A program made the position numbers and the translations under genes. This document shows positions 16,957 to 27,200 of a stretch of DNA of 64,000 nucleotides, piece by piece (position 1 is the first letter of the stretch; each line of letters begins with the position of its first letter). The stretch is from JAJPIG01 sp035531675. GTDB lineage: Bacteria; Desulfobacterota; Binatia; Binatales; Binataceae. Under the pieces are notes generated by a model. The model worked only from the letters and a program-made list of their open reading frames with translations. It was not told the DNA's origin and made no database searches. The DNA lies in assembly GCA_035531675.1 (NCBI GenBank), contig DATKSL010000033.1, positions 163,552 through 227,551 on the forward strand. Direction: 5' to 3'.

Positions 16957-18002
16957 ACGCTAAGCTGGAATTCGGACTGTTCAACCATATCGAGAAAAGC
17001 AGCGGCAGCCCGGCGCTCGACGTACTTTACGACGAGCATATCGGGTTCATTCAGCAAGCCGAACAGGCGGGCTTCTGGGGCTATCACCTGGCGGAGCATC
17101 ACGCCACGCCGCTGTCGATGGTGCCGTCGCCGGGCTTGTTCCTGGCGGCGCTGGCCCGCCAGACCAAGCGGATTCGATTGGGCCCGCTGGTCTACCTGCT
17201 GCCGTTCTACAACCCGCTCCGGCTGATCTACGAAATCTGCATGCTGGATAACCTCTCGGGCGGACGGCTCGAGATTGGAGTCGGGCGCGGCATCAACGTT
17301 TACGAGCATCAGTTCTACCGCATCAATACGCTGGAGGCGCGCGAAATTTTCGAAGAGGCGCTCGAAGTACTCATCAAGGGGCTGACCCACGATCGGCTGA
17401 AGCATCGTGGAATCCATTTTCGCTTCGACGACGTGCCGCTGATGGATCTGCGGCCGTTGCAGCAGCCCTATCCGGGCCTGTGGTACGGGGCATTGAACGA
17501 CAATTCGATCGTTTTCGCCGCCCGCCGCGGGATGAACGTCGGCACCGGCGGACCGCTGCCGGCGCTCAAGCGCGCGGTCGAGCTTTACTGGGAGACGCGC
17601 AAACAATACGCGAACTCGCCGGACAATCTGCAGCCGCACGTGACCGATCCTAAAATCGGACCGCTGCGCTTTTTGTATGTCGACGATGACGAACGCCGGG
17701 GCGAGGCGGTCGCCCGCGTCGCCTATGACGTTTACGAGCGCAACATCAACAAGCTGGTGAATGACTACGGGCTGAACGACAATCGGGTGACTATTCCGTA
17801 CGACGTGATGCGCGCAGGCGGCGCGATGATCGTCGGTTCGCCGAGCCGCGTCCACGACGAGATCGCGCACCAGCTCGCAGAGGCCCGCTTCAACTACATC
17901 ATGCTGAATATGAAATTCGGCAGCCTGCAGGCCGCCGAGTCGCTGCGATCACTGGAACTGTTCGCCGCTAAGGTGATGCCGGAACTGATTAAACGCGGCT
18001 GA
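16941..18002 (+). CDS. Luciferase-like (LLM) flavin-dependent monooxygenase
   Basis: A 353-residue luciferase-superfamily enzyme of the two-component FMNH2-dependent type. Visible family segments are LEFGLFNHIE at the N-terminus, WGYHLAEHHATPLSMVPSP (about 50-68), the LDNLSGGRLEIGVGRG turn (about 112-127) and a late GSPSRVHDEI helix. GGAGGTG about 5 bases before the ATG at 16941 fixes the start, which slightly overlaps the upstream end of the truncated GST on the other strand. The Rieske oxygenase follows on the same strand after 118 bases, with a small protein and a hydrolase behind it, so a joint degradative role is likely. The substrate is unknown. Confidence 0.87.
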   Translation: MTDRTNAKLEFGLFNHIEKSSGSPALDVLYDEHIGFIQQAEQAGFWGYHLAEHHATPLSMVPSPGLFLAALARQTKRIRLGPLVYLLPFYNPLRLIYEICMLDNLSGGRLEIGVGRGINVYEHQFYRINTLEAREIFEEALEVLIKGLTHDRLKHRGIHFRFDDVPLMDLRPLQQPYPGLWYGALNDNSIVFAARRGMNVGTGGPLPALKRAVELYWETRKQYANSPDNLQPHVTDPKIGPLRFLYVDDDERRGEAVARVAYDVYERNINKLVNDYGLNDNRVTIPYDVMRAGGAMIVGSPSRVHDEIAHQLAEARFNYIMLNMKFGSLQAAESLRSLELFAAKVMPELIKRG

Positions 18003-18120
18003 GCCCGGCCGGCGCGGCTTGTGAAAAGAGCGGCTTTGGTATTTATAGAGAGCAGTTGCGTCCCGGCCCGGTTCCGATCGATCGGCGGCCGGCCACGGCG
18101 AGAGCGGCGGAGGTCGAAAT

Positions 18121-19302
18121 ATGACGACCGAGATCACCAACCAGCGCTGGACGCGGAAGTTCCCCGAGCTGGGAACGGCGCCGGTGGCGGCCGAGTCGTG
18201 CGTTTCGCCGGAGTTCTTCGAGCGTGAACGCGAGCGCATCTTCAGGCATTCGTGGCTGTGCGTCGGCAACGTTTGCGAGTTGCCCGAGCGCGGCGACTAC
18301 ATCGTCAGGGAGGTCGCGATCTGCGACGCCCAGCTGCTGCTGATTCGCGGGCAGGACGGCGTGGTGCGCGGCTTTCACAACGTCTGCTCGCATCGCGGCA
18401 ACACCCTGGCCTGGGACCGAGCGGGAAAATGCCGCGGCTATCTGACCTGCAATTTCCACTCCTGGGGCTATGATTCGAGCGGCCAGCTCAAGTGGATTCC
18501 TGACGCCGAAAACTTCTTCGATCTCGACCGCAGCAAGCTCGGCCTGACTCCGGTCGCCACCGAGATTTTCAACGGCTTCATCTTCATCAATCTCGATCCG
18601 CAACAGACCCTGACCGAGTACCTCGAGGGCGTGACCGAGCGGCTGACGCCGGTGGGCTTCGATCAGCTGCGATTGCAACGCATGTATCGGGTCAACGAGC
18701 GGGCCAACTGGAAGGTCGCGATGGACGCCCAGAACGAGGGCTACCACGTCTTTTCGCAACATCGTTACCTGATGCCGAACCTGTTCATCACGACCAAGGA
18801 AGGCTGCATGCGCTCAGCGGAGATGGCGTTCTTCGGCCGTCACAGTGTTTCCGGCAGCAATCTCAACCCCGCCTACCAGCCGTTCCCGCTGGAGGGGTTG
18901 ATGTTCCAGATCGACAAGGGGCCTTCGCGATGTCGGCTGCCGATGCGCAACCAGTTCGAGTTCCACATGATTTTTCCGAACTTCGCGATGCTGTTCTTTC
19001 GGTTTCCGGCCAATGACTATTGCATCACGCACAATTTCTGGCCGATCGCGGTCGATCGCACGCTGTGGGAGATAAGATTTTACGCGCCCGCGCCGCTCAA
19101 CGCCGCCGAGCGCCTCAGCCAGGACTTCATGCAGGTCTTCAACCGCGTGGTGTTCGACGAGGATGCGACCGCGCACGAGACTGTCCATGCGGGCCTCGCC
19201 TCGCGCGCGAAAAAGTATCTGCTATTGCAGGACGAGGAGATCGCGATTCGGCATTTCCACAAGGTCCTCGACGATCAGCTCGCGATCCGCAACGGAGCCT
19301 GA
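18121..19302 (+). CDS. Rieske non-heme iron oxygenase, alpha subunit type
   Basis: A 393-residue ring-hydroxylating oxygenase. The Rieske [2Fe-2S] ligands are Cys89-x-His91 (CSHRG) and Cys110-x2-His113 (CNFHSW). The catalytic iron site is His209 and His214 (YHVFSQH), with a carboxylate later in FDEDATAHE. The residue three before the first histidine, normally the bridging aspartate that links Rieske and iron centres, is Glu206. Substrate-domain length is normal. No beta subunit, ferredoxin or reductase is adjacent; instead a 116-residue protein follows after 4 bases. It is likely a cytoplasmic hydroxylase or demethylase in the same pathway as the upstream LLM enzyme. Confidence 0.9.
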   Translation: MTTEITNQRWTRKFPELGTAPVAAESCVSPEFFERERERIFRHSWLCVGNVCELPERGDYIVREVAICDAQLLLIRGQDGVVRGFHNVCSHRGNTLAWDRAGKCRGYLTCNFHSWGYDSSGQLKWIPDAENFFDLDRSKLGLTPVATEIFNGFIFINLDPQQTLTEYLEGVTERLTPVGFDQLRLQRMYRVNERANWKVAMDAQNEGYHVFSQHRYLMPNLFITTKEGCMRSAEMAFFGRHSVSGSNLNPAYQPFPLEGLMFQIDKGPSRCRLPMRNQFEFHMIFPNFAMLFFRFPANDYCITHNFWPIAVDRTLWEIRFYAPAPLNAAERLSQDFMQVFNRVVFDEDATAHETVHAGLASRAKKYLLLQDEEIAIRHFHKVLDDQLAIRNGA

Positions 19303-19306
19303 GACC

Positions 19307-19657
19307 ATGCGCGGACAGGATGCGATCGCGAAGCCGGACGGCGGTGCGCTGCCTGAATCCTTTCAGGATCTCGAGCCGTTCGGCGACTGGGCGCTCAGCA
19401 CCGAAGTCGAGCGGATGGCGGCGCGCGAAAACAGCACCATCGAGGAGCTGCAGGTCTTTTACGACGCGATGCTGCGCCGGCTGCCGGCGGTGGTCGAATA
19501 TCTCAATCAGTTTCCTCTCGATCGGATGCCCGAGCAGGCCCAGCGGCTTTTGCACATGGCGCTGTCGCTCAACGAGGTCAGCATCGCGGTCGAGCGCTAT
19601 CGGCAGCCGCGCGTAATCAACGGCCGCGAGCGCGCCCGATTTTTTCCCGGGCAATAA
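19307..19657 (+). CDS. Small conserved-looking protein coupled to Rieske oxygenase
   Basis: A 116-residue soluble, mostly helical protein with no family I recognise. It has an acidic N-terminal half (ESFQDLEPFGDWALSTEVER at about 15-34) and a helical stretch ELQVFYDAMLRRLPAVVEYL at about 47-66. The ATG at 19307 lies 4 bases after the Rieske stop, with GGAG upstream. It is too short for, and does not resemble, the cystatin-like beta subunit of ring-hydroxylating oxygenases. Its position suggests an accessory or structural partner of that oxygenase. Confidence 0.7.
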   Translation: MRGQDAIAKPDGGALPESFQDLEPFGDWALSTEVERMAARENSTIEELQVFYDAMLRRLPAVVEYLNQFPLDRMPEQAQRLLHMALSLNEVSIAVERYRQPRVINGRERARFFPGQ

Positions 19658-19702
19658 TCAGTCGGCAGCAAGGGCGCGCGCGTCGCGCCCGGGAGGTGAC
19701 GC

Positions 19703-20497
19703 TTGGCCGCACACATTTCGGGCAAGCTGCACTACGAGCAGCATGGCAAGCATGGCCCGGTCATGCTCTTCATCCATGGCAACCCGTACGATCATCGCCT
19801 GTGGATGTATCAGACCGCGCACTTTTCGAGCTGGTTCCGGACCATCGCGGTCGATGTCCCGCCATACGGGCGCAGCCCTTCGCCGACGCCGGGCCTGACG
19901 CTGACCGATCTGGCCGCGGCCTGCTGGGAGGTGATCGACGAGATCACGCGCGACCCGGTAATCCTGGTCGGCAACTCGGTCGGCGCGACCACCGTCATCT
20001 ACATGACCGGCTTGCGCCCGCAGCAGGCGCGCGCGCTGATCGTTACGGGCTGCGCTTACTGGCCGAATCGCGATTTCGCGCGCCAGGGCGGCGCGCAATG
20101 GGACAAGCTCGGCATCGAAGCACGGCGCGCGACCTTTGACGCCTTTGTCAGTTCAGCGCTGCGCGCGGATCCCCACGCGCAATATCTGCAGCGGATGTTT
20201 CTCGAAACCAACGATCGCATGGACGTGCCCGGGATCCGCGAGATCTTTCGCGCGCTCGAAGAGCCCGAGCCCGAAGCGGTTTACGATCGCATCGACCAGC
20301 CCTGCCTGATCATCACCGGCACTGAGGACCCGGCCCATCAGGGTGGGCTCGATATGCAGCGCCGCATCAAGGGTGCGGAACTCGCGATCATCGAAGGCGC
20401 CGGGCACGTCTGCAATCTTGACAATCCCGTCGAATGGGATCGCCACGCGGTCGATTTCCTGCGGCGTCACCGGCTGTTCGACGCGTCGTCGAAATAG
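19703..20497 (+). CDS. Alpha/beta hydrolase
   Basis: A 264-residue alpha/beta-fold hydrolase. Nucleophile Ser92 is in GNSVG, the oxyanion loop is FIHGNPYD near 24, the acid is in ITGTEDP, and the catalytic His is in EGAGHVCNL near the C-terminus. The start is TTG at 19703, chosen because GGGAGGTGAC lies just upstream at 19690-19699 and no ATG fits. It is last in the run LLM monooxygenase - Rieske - small protein - hydrolase, so it may hydrolyse an ester or ring-cleavage product made by that set. It is cytoplasmic, with no signal peptide. Confidence 0.85.
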   Translation: MAAHISGKLHYEQHGKHGPVMLFIHGNPYDHRLWMYQTAHFSSWFRTIAVDVPPYGRSPSPTPGLTLTDLAAACWEVIDEITRDPVILVGNSVGATTVIYMTGLRPQQARALIVTGCAYWPNRDFARQGGAQWDKLGIEARRATFDAFVSSALRADPHAQYLQRMFLETNDRMDVPGIREIFRALEEPEPEAVYDRIDQPCLIITGTEDPAHQGGLDMQRRIKGAELAIIEGAGHVCNLDNPVEWDRHAVDFLRRHRLFDASSK

Positions 20498-20512
20498 CCG
20501 CCGACGCGCCGC

Positions 20513-21028
20513 TCAGCGCGCGGGGAGCTGCCAGGTGGTATAGCGCAGCGCGTCGATATCGACGGTGCGGCCGTGACCGCGCGGCGGACCGTGCGGCAGC
20601 TCCGCGGCGTCCTTGAAACCGTGCTCGCAGTACAGCTCGATCAGGTTGCCCGAGGGATCGCGGAAAAACATCAGCGCCTCGACGCCGCCGCGGGTCCAGA
20701 AATTCGAGGTCGGGATGCCGCACGCGGTCAGCCACTGCTTCATCCGCACCAGCTCGTCCGCCCCGACGAAGAAGGCGAAGTGCGGATATTCCGCGCCGGG
20801 CGGAATCCACGAGCAGCCTTCGGTGCCGATGCCGACATCGACGCCGCCAATCCGGACCGAGGCAAAGGTGGGAGGCGCCGATACCTGGAGTTCGCCGCCG
20901 AGCACGTCGATATAAAAGCGCTTGCCTTCTTCGAGATCGCGGCAGGGCACGCTGACATGCGAGAACGACATCAGTGGGGGAGGGCCCTGCAGCTCGCTGC
21001 GGGCTTTCGATTTTACTGAGTGTGCCAT
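20513..21028 (-). CDS. VOC (glyoxalase/extradiol dioxygenase fold) protein
   Basis: A 171-residue protein of the vicinal oxygen chelate superfamily with two beta-alpha-beta3 modules. Likely metal ligands are the His in FSHVSVP (about residue 23), the His in YPHFAF, and the Glu in GNLIELYCEHG. The ATG at 21028 follows an AGGAG at good spacing; a longer frame start upstream has none. It is convergent with the upstream hydrolase and divergent from the carboxymuconolactone-decarboxylase-like gene. VOC proteins include isomerases, glutathione-dependent lyases and ring-cleaving dioxygenases, and the small size fits glyoxalase-type better than extradiol type. Confidence 0.8.
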   Translation of the reverse strand: MAHSVKSKARSELQGPPPLMSFSHVSVPCRDLEEGKRFYIDVLGGELQVSAPPTFASVRIGGVDVGIGTEGCSWIPPGAEYPHFAFFVGADELVRMKQWLTACGIPTSNFWTRGGVEALMFFRDPSGNLIELYCEHGFKDAAELPHGPPRGHGRTVDIDALRYTTWQLPAR

Positions 21029-21226
21029 AAGCTCCTGCCTCCGCGCGGTGCGGTCCGCCGTCAATTGCGACGTCCAGGAAAGGACAACCCTAGAGTGCCT
21101 GATAGGCCAACCGCCGGTCGCAATGCAAGCCTTTCGAGGCCGGGCGATTGGCGGCTATCGCGCTCGCGAACGGCCGGCACAACCCGATATGCTTTCGCAT
21201 CGTCGTTACGTGCGGGAGGAAAACCG

Positions 21227-21772
21227 ATGGCGCGGATACCTGAAATTCCAGTTGCGCAGCTTACCGACGCGCAGCGGCTCGTCCACGATCAGATCGCGGG
21301 CGCCCGCGCCGGCGCGGTGGCGGGGCCGTTCGCGATCTGGCTGCACGTGCCGCAGATCGCGGATCGGGCCAACCAGTTCGGCAACACCATCCGGCTCCAG
21401 GGCGCACTCGAGAAGCGTCTGTTTGAATTGATCGTATTGATCACCGCGCGCCACTGGTCTTCGCAGTACGAATGGTTCGCGCACCAGGATGCGGCGCTCA
21501 AGGCAGGGTTATCGCCCGAGATCGTGGAGGCAATCCGCGCGCGGCGCGCGCCGGATTTCACGCATGACGACGAGCGCCTGATCTTCGAGATCGTCACGGA
21601 GCTCTATGAGACCAGGACCGTGAGTCAAGGCACCTACGATCGAGCGCTCAAACAGTTTGGCCCGGAGCTTCTGATCGAAGCGATCACGACGGCGGGCTTC
21701 TACACGATGGCCGCGATGGTCATAAACAGCTTCGATGCGCCGGTCCCCGGCGGCGGCCGCCCGCTCCCATAG
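21227..21772 (+). CDS. Carboxymuconolactone decarboxylase (CMD/AhpD-like) family protein
   Basis: A 181-residue all-helical CMD-fold protein. Typical segments are GPFAIWLHVPQIADRANQFG (about 33-52), EKRLFELIVLITARHWSSQYEWFAHQDAA (about 62-90) and GLSPEIVEAIR. It lacks the CxxC of AhpD peroxidase partners, so it is closer to the decarboxylase branch or to the many family members of unknown role in degradation clusters. GGGAGGA before the ATG at 21227 defines the start. Convergent with the meta-cleavage hydrolase, 20 bases apart. Confidence 0.85.
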   Translation: MARIPEIPVAQLTDAQRLVHDQIAGARAGAVAGPFAIWLHVPQIADRANQFGNTIRLQGALEKRLFELIVLITARHWSSQYEWFAHQDAALKAGLSPEIVEAIRARRAPDFTHDDERLIFEIVTELYETRTVSQGTYDRALKQFGPELLIEAITTAGFYTMAAMVINSFDAPVPGGGRPLP

Positions 21773-21792
21773 CCGGCGCGCGACGCTCGGGA

Positions 21793-22665
21793 TCAACTCG
21801 CGCTCAGAAACTCGATCACCATCCGGTTTACCACTTCAGGATTGTCAGTCTGCGCCTGATGGCCGGCGTCGATGAAATCAAACGTGATATTGGGCAGCAG
21901 CTCGGCCAGCTTGTGCCCCATCGAGACCGGCGCGAAGCTGTCCTGCTTGCCCCAGATGAACTTGGTGGGGATGGCGAGCTTCGGCAGCGAATCCTGCAGG
22001 CTGTGGCGCGCCCACAGCCGTGGCTCGCGGCGCATCCGCGCCACGTAGGACTCGAAGGCCTTGCGCGCTTCCTTGATGCCGGGGCGCTGACTGAGCTCGG
22101 TGCGATTGCGCACCAGCTCGTCGGTTACGGTGGCGGGGTCGTTGACGATCGCGAGCAGAAACCTGCGCATCCCCTGTTCGGTGTAATCGTAGTCGCGGAT
22201 CGCGAGCAAGCCCGGGTTGGTCTCCATCCCCGGCCATTGGACCTTCATTGCGCCCGCGATGGTGCCGCTGCCGATCAGGAAGATGCGTCGCACTTTCTCA
22301 GGATGATCGAGGGAGTACTTCGCCGCCACGTAGGCGCCCTGCGAATTGCCGACCACGCAGACCTCGTCGAGGCACAGGGCGTCGACGAAATCCGCCACGT
22401 GATCGACCAAACTCTGATGGCCGAGCACCGGCCAGGCATGCGGGCGGGCGTCGGTCGCGCCGAAAGAAAGTTGATCGGGCGCCAGCGCCCGGAAGCCGGC
22501 CTTCGCCAGCGCCGGCAACATGAAGCGCCATCCGGCCGCACCCGACGATCCGGGTCCGCCGCCGTGCAACAGGATAACCACCGGGCCCTCGGTACCGGCC
22601 CACGAATAATGCGTGCGCACCCCGTTGGCCAGAACCCAGTTGCTGTAGTAGCCGAGCTTATCCAT
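21793..22665 (-). CDS. Alpha/beta hydrolase, meta-cleavage-product hydrolase type
   Basis: A 290-residue hydrolase with the HGGGPG oxyanion loop (34-39) and nucleophile Ser108 in GNSQG, followed by Asp242 and His269. The HGGGPG-GNSQGA combination is characteristic of C-C bond hydrolases such as BphD, MhpC and HsaD, which split ring-cleavage products of catechols (biphenyl, phenylpropionate, steroid ring A). Length is typical. AGGAA precedes the ATG at 22665. No extradiol dioxygenase is directly adjacent; the LigB-like enzyme at 45084 and the VOC protein at 20513 are the nearest candidates. The 275-base upstream gap shows no gene. Confidence 0.85.
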   Translation of the reverse strand: MDKLGYYSNWVLANGVRTHYSWAGTEGPVVILLHGGGPGSSGAAGWRFMLPALAKAGFRALAPDQLSFGATDARPHAWPVLGHQSLVDHVADFVDALCLDEVCVVGNSQGAYVAAKYSLDHPEKVRRIFLIGSGTIAGAMKVQWPGMETNPGLLAIRDYDYTEQGMRRFLLAIVNDPATVTDELVRNRTELSQRPGIKEARKAFESYVARMRREPRLWARHSLQDSLPKLAIPTKFIWGKQDSFAPVSMGHKLAELLPNITFDFIDAGHQAQTDNPEVVNRMVIEFLSAS

Positions 22666-22940
22666 TTCCTGTTCGACCTCCTTCGCAAAGCGGAAAACCG
22701 CCGCGCCTGACGCTCATCGCGACGGGCAGCATCGGCTGCGGAGTTCGCGGCGACGGCGTCAAGGCTCGGTTGCCCGCCGCGATCCCGCCTGATGATTTGG
22801 TGTGTTTTGACAGCGATCGGGTTTGAACGCAAATCCGCCGCGACCCGTGCGCGATCGCAGGCCGTTCGACTATCGACAGCTGGGGAGGGTATCAGGAACC
22901 GCCTCGATAGTCCGGATTGGGGAGCATCGAGACGGACCGT

Positions 22941-24269
22941 TCATACACCCGGCAGCGGAAAGAACCGCACCCCGTTGTGATTATCGCAACCCATGGTGGT
23001 GGTGGTACCCGCGCAGTTGCCGGCGGGGAGCGCCGTATTGATAGCGCCCGGATCTTTCCGCAACTTTTCAAGATCGACCTCGGCCACAAAGGTTTCGTCG
23101 CTATTCACGATGTAGGCGCGGTTGTGGCAGGTGTCGATCGTATCGCTATACGGAAGTATGGCAGCCTCGAACTGTGCGCCATCCGGCTGAAGCGGCAGGG
23201 CTGCGCTCACAGCGTCCAAATCGTATGGGCTGATGTACTTCATGGGAGCTTTTGGCAGGCTCAGAAGCACGACTTCATTGTCGAGCAGTCCGGTCAGGAA
23301 CGCCTCATGAGTCATCGGATTGATCGTCACGCCGGGCAGAAGGTCGTTGGCGCCGGTGTCGAAGTTGAGCGAATTGGGCGGCGGTGTTTCGGCCTCATCC
23401 AGCGTGCACGACGGGGGCATCCCGTTAAAGGTTGCGCCCGAAAGATTAAGCACCGAGGTAAGAACGTCACCGAAGTTGCCAATTACCCAGATGCCCGTAG
23501 TCGGGTCCGCCGCCGCGCCTTCCGCGTCGCCGTTGAGGTCGACCACGTTGCCATCGGTAAGCGTGCAGGCTGCGTTGGCCGCAACGTTAGTTGCGTACAT
23601 GGTAGGGTCGATAAAATCCGAAGGACCCAGTGCGGTCCGTGCCCGCGGGTCGAGGCCGAAATTGTTGACCGGGCTGTCGAACTGCATCAGCGGGCCAAAG
23701 GTATTCGAAGCCAGGTCGAAGGTTGCCATCCCGGTGCAGTCGGTGAAGCTTCCGCCCGGGCAGGTAATCGGCGTCGAGGTCATCGAAACCAGCGCGCTGT
23801 TGTGAATCGAATCGAACACGATCCCGTCCGTGAAGCCCGGTCGGCTGCCGACTGGAAACGAGAACGGTGAGCCGGCTACGAGCGTATTGTCGCTTTCGTT
23901 GATTTCGTCGAGATAGCCCGTGGTCAGGATCGATCCGCTGACCACCAGCACCAGCCCCTGCTTCGCCGCGATCGCAGTCCCAATGGCGATGCCGCCGTGA
24001 CCCAGATCGACGGTGGTCACGGTCGGGTCGGTGGTGTCGGGGTCGACGCTCAGATCGAGCACCGCGACTTTGGCGTCAGTTCCGCTGGTGGTTGGGAGCG
24101 GGACATAGGCGCGCTGGTGCTTGCAGTCGACCGCCTCCAGGCTGGCGTTGGTCGCATTTCTAATGGCCGCCGAAGGCGTCGGCGGCAGTGGTGAGCTGCC
24201 GTTGCTGCCGCCGCATCCGGCCCACAGCAGCGCCATCGACACGATCCCCACTAGCCAGGCCCGCTTCAT
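22941..24269 (-). CDS. Secreted beta-propeller-like lipoprotein coupled to G8 protein
   Basis: A 442-residue exported protein. Residues 1-19 form a signal peptide ending LLWAGC, a near-lipobox (Trp at -3 is unusual), so Cys19 is probably lipidated. After a Gly/Ser/Pro linker come repeats of the form xAYVP/VAVLDLSV/GIVFDSIHNSALVS/GITINP-like strands, suggesting a six- or seven-blade YVTN/NHL-type beta-propeller. Paired cysteines suggest disulfides. The ATG at 24269 overlaps the stop of the large G8 gene (ATGA), so the two are translationally coupled and likely act together at the cell surface. The function is unknown. Confidence 0.8.
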   Translation of the reverse strand: MKRAWLVGIVSMALLWAGCGGSNGSSPLPPTPSAAIRNATNASLEAVDCKHQRAYVPLPTTSGTDAKVAVLDLSVDPDTTDPTVTTVDLGHGGIAIGTAIAAKQGLVLVVSGSILTTGYLDEINESDNTLVAGSPFSFPVGSRPGFTDGIVFDSIHNSALVSMTSTPITCPGGSFTDCTGMATFDLASNTFGPLMQFDSPVNNFGLDPRARTALGPSDFIDPTMYATNVAANAACTLTDGNVVDLNGDAEGAAADPTTGIWVIGNFGDVLTSVLNLSGATFNGMPPSCTLDEAETPPPNSLNFDTGANDLLPGVTINPMTHEAFLTGLLDNEVVLLSLPKAPMKYISPYDLDAVSAALPLQPDGAQFEAAILPYSDTIDTCHNRAYIVNSDETFVAEVDLEKLRKDPGAINTALPAGNCAGTTTTMGCDNHNGVRFFPLPGV

Positions 24270-27200
24270 TTTCGCACCCCCATTCCCTGCGTATCGCTGC
24301 ACACCGGTGCGGTCGCCGTGGTGGCGGCGTAATGCGGAAAGTCCCCCGGGACTGGAGTCGGCATCACCGTGGTGGGCGGCATCGTTCCCACCAGTGCCAG
24401 ATGATAGGCCGGGGTCGGCTCGGGAGCCAACATCGCGGTCGGAAGGGTGCAGGTCGACGGGCCGGGCACATAGTTGGGGTCGGTAACCGTGATTACGTAA
24501 TCCTTGCAACCCTCTGCCGGACAGACGTAATAGGTCTCGCCATTCGCGTTTTTGGGACATGAGGGATCCGCCGGCGACTTATCCTTGCAATTGGCCAGCG
24601 GTGACGGACCATCGGGATTGTGATCCTCCTGGGCCACGTAGAGGAACAGCCAGCCGGTTGAGGAATCGTAATAGTATTTGTCGAGACCGTTATGACCACT
24701 CATGTCCATGGTACTAACGTAGGTCCCGTCCGAGTTGGTGATGTCACTCAGATTTGCAGCCGGGCTCAGGGTGTCCGTCGGCCATAGGCAAGCCGGTTGG
24801 CCGCGGTTGTCTGTAACCTTGGTGGTACCGTCGGGGCATCCCGCCGAGGCCAGCGTGATCCCGTCGGCCGGGCATCCGATGTAAGGATCTTGCGGCCCGG
24901 AGGTGGGAGTATAAGGACACCCGGCGAGGAGGGGATTCGACGGGCATTGCAGGTTGATTGGCACGGGCTTGTTGGGCAACCCCGGCAACAGGGTATTGCC
25001 GACCAGATTGTCGCAAATCTCGTGATTACCGTTCTTGTCGACGTACAGATTATTCAGCTTGTTATAGTAGGCGCGTAATTCGAGGTCGTCGGGGCCAGCG
25101 CCGATCGTGCCGCCGCCGTAGGAGTGGTAGCCGCGTGCGATCGTGAACGACGACGCATCCGCGGGCTTGCCGTTCTTGTTCTGGTAGCAGATACCGATTC
25201 GCACGTAGAACGGGTTGGTGGCGCTGATACTGGGCTTGTAAGCATCCACAATGCCCAGCTCAAGGATCTTGGCGATCCCCGCGTCCGTGCCCTTGTCCTG
25301 CGCATCAACCGCGGCTGTTACCGTGTAGCTCAGCCCGCTGGTTACCTTGGGCTCCCAAACTCCCAGCGCATTGCGGCTGGTGAGGGTCATCGCGCCATGC
25401 CCCCCGAAATCGACCGCGTCCTTGGTGAAGGTGATCGCCTGCTTCTGCAGAAACGGCGGCTTCGTGCTGTCGGCATCGGGCGGATAGAGCATCTGGAGTT
25501 CCAGCGTCGCCATGCTCGACGGCGACATCAGCGCGGTCGGCCGGTTCTCGAGCACCGCATCCTGTGCACCCTCCGCCAGGCACTCGTCCACCGAGTTGCT
25601 CGAGGCGTTGATCACCAGGCCGTTGAGCGAGATCGGATGGGGTCCGTCGAAGCGCGTGCTGACCGTGTTTTTAGAGTCAGCGGCCACGAACCCGGACAGC
25701 GTGCCGTCGAGATCGACTACCGCGGTGTTCTGATCTCCGTCGCCGAAGCCCGAGCTCGGATTTAAGGGATCTTTGCCGAGGTTGACGTATTGCGTGTAGA
25801 TCTGATGGCGCAGATCGGTATTGACGAAGCTCAACTCCGAGGTGTTCGCCAGCGTCGGATAGCTGCTCTGGTTTGACTGGAACCAGCCAAAAGCGGCATC
25901 ACCCTCGTAGACCCAGTTCTTCTCTACGCCGTCCTTACCAGTCAGTTTACGAGCGTCGCCCCAGGCTTTGAGCGCCGCGGCGTCGTCACCCGTGAGCGCC
26001 GGACTCTGTTTGAAATCTACAAAACGATCGTGGATCAGACGGGCCGGGCCGTCGTAGATCATGTAGCCGAACATGTTCCAGTTGGGGTCGGGATAGCCTT
26101 TGCCGATCTCATCCGCGCTGTGCGGCTGGTCGCCCGTCTGGACCGGCGTCTGATCGATACAACCCGCCAGCGGCGCCTGACCGGCGAAAGAGGTGTCCGG
26201 CCGGGGGCACGGACCGAAGCGATCGACATTGTTCTGACTGATTCCCTCGAACACCGAGTTCTCGGTCAGCATCCAGTCGCCCGGGGTGGCGCCGTCGACC
26301 CCGCCGGCGGTCAGCAGCGAGGCGCTGTCGCGGCTGGTCGCGAAGCGGCCGTGGTCGAGCACGAACCACTGATCTCTCAGCCAGACCCCGCGATCGCGGA
26401 TGCGGAGCGCGGTCAGGCCGTCGAATTCGGCCAGCAGGTTGCGACTGTTAGGCGTGCCATCGACCGTCGGATGGAGCAGTGAGGCGTTGGATACGCTGTA
26501 AGCTCCCTCGCCGAAGAGGCCGTCGAAGCAGGCGCTGACGCGGTTGTCGCGGAAGGTTCCTACCGGCAGGTATTGGTTAAAATGGACCGCCGTGGGCGCG
26601 TTGATCGGGGGCGGAACGTACCAGTAGCCGACCCCTACGCCCTGGCATCCGTCGATTATATTGCCGGTCAACTGCGTGCCCGGATTGGTGATCCAGAAAC
26701 CGCTGGCCGGTTCGATGTAAACCGGATTGTTAGCCGGACATCCTCCGCCCGCCAGCGGCGGGACATAGCCGCCGAGTTGGCCGTTGTATCCGAAGGTCGT
26801 ACACGAGCCGTGGGTCGGGTTGGCGGTGTTGTCCATGTCGGGGATGTTGAAGCCGTTGTAGCCGATATTGTCGCCACCCGGCTTTCCATTGGTCAGGTAA
26901 TCCCCTTTCCACCAATACTTGTCGATCAGCTCGTCCCGGGAGAATTTGTTGGTCTTGTAGATATCGAACGAGTTGCTCATCGCGCCGATGCCGAGATTGT
27001 CCCGGAAGGTGATGTTCTTCTCGTCGCCGATCTCTTCGTAAAAGAGATGGCCGACAGCACGGACGCATACCGTGTTCGAAATGGTCAGATTGTCGGTCGA
27101 GTGCACCGTTACGCACTTGTTGTAGCTGTGGTCGATGCTGTTGGAATCAACCAGCGCCGTCCCGCCGGCAAGTGGGCCGTCCATGTGAAAATGGATCGGA

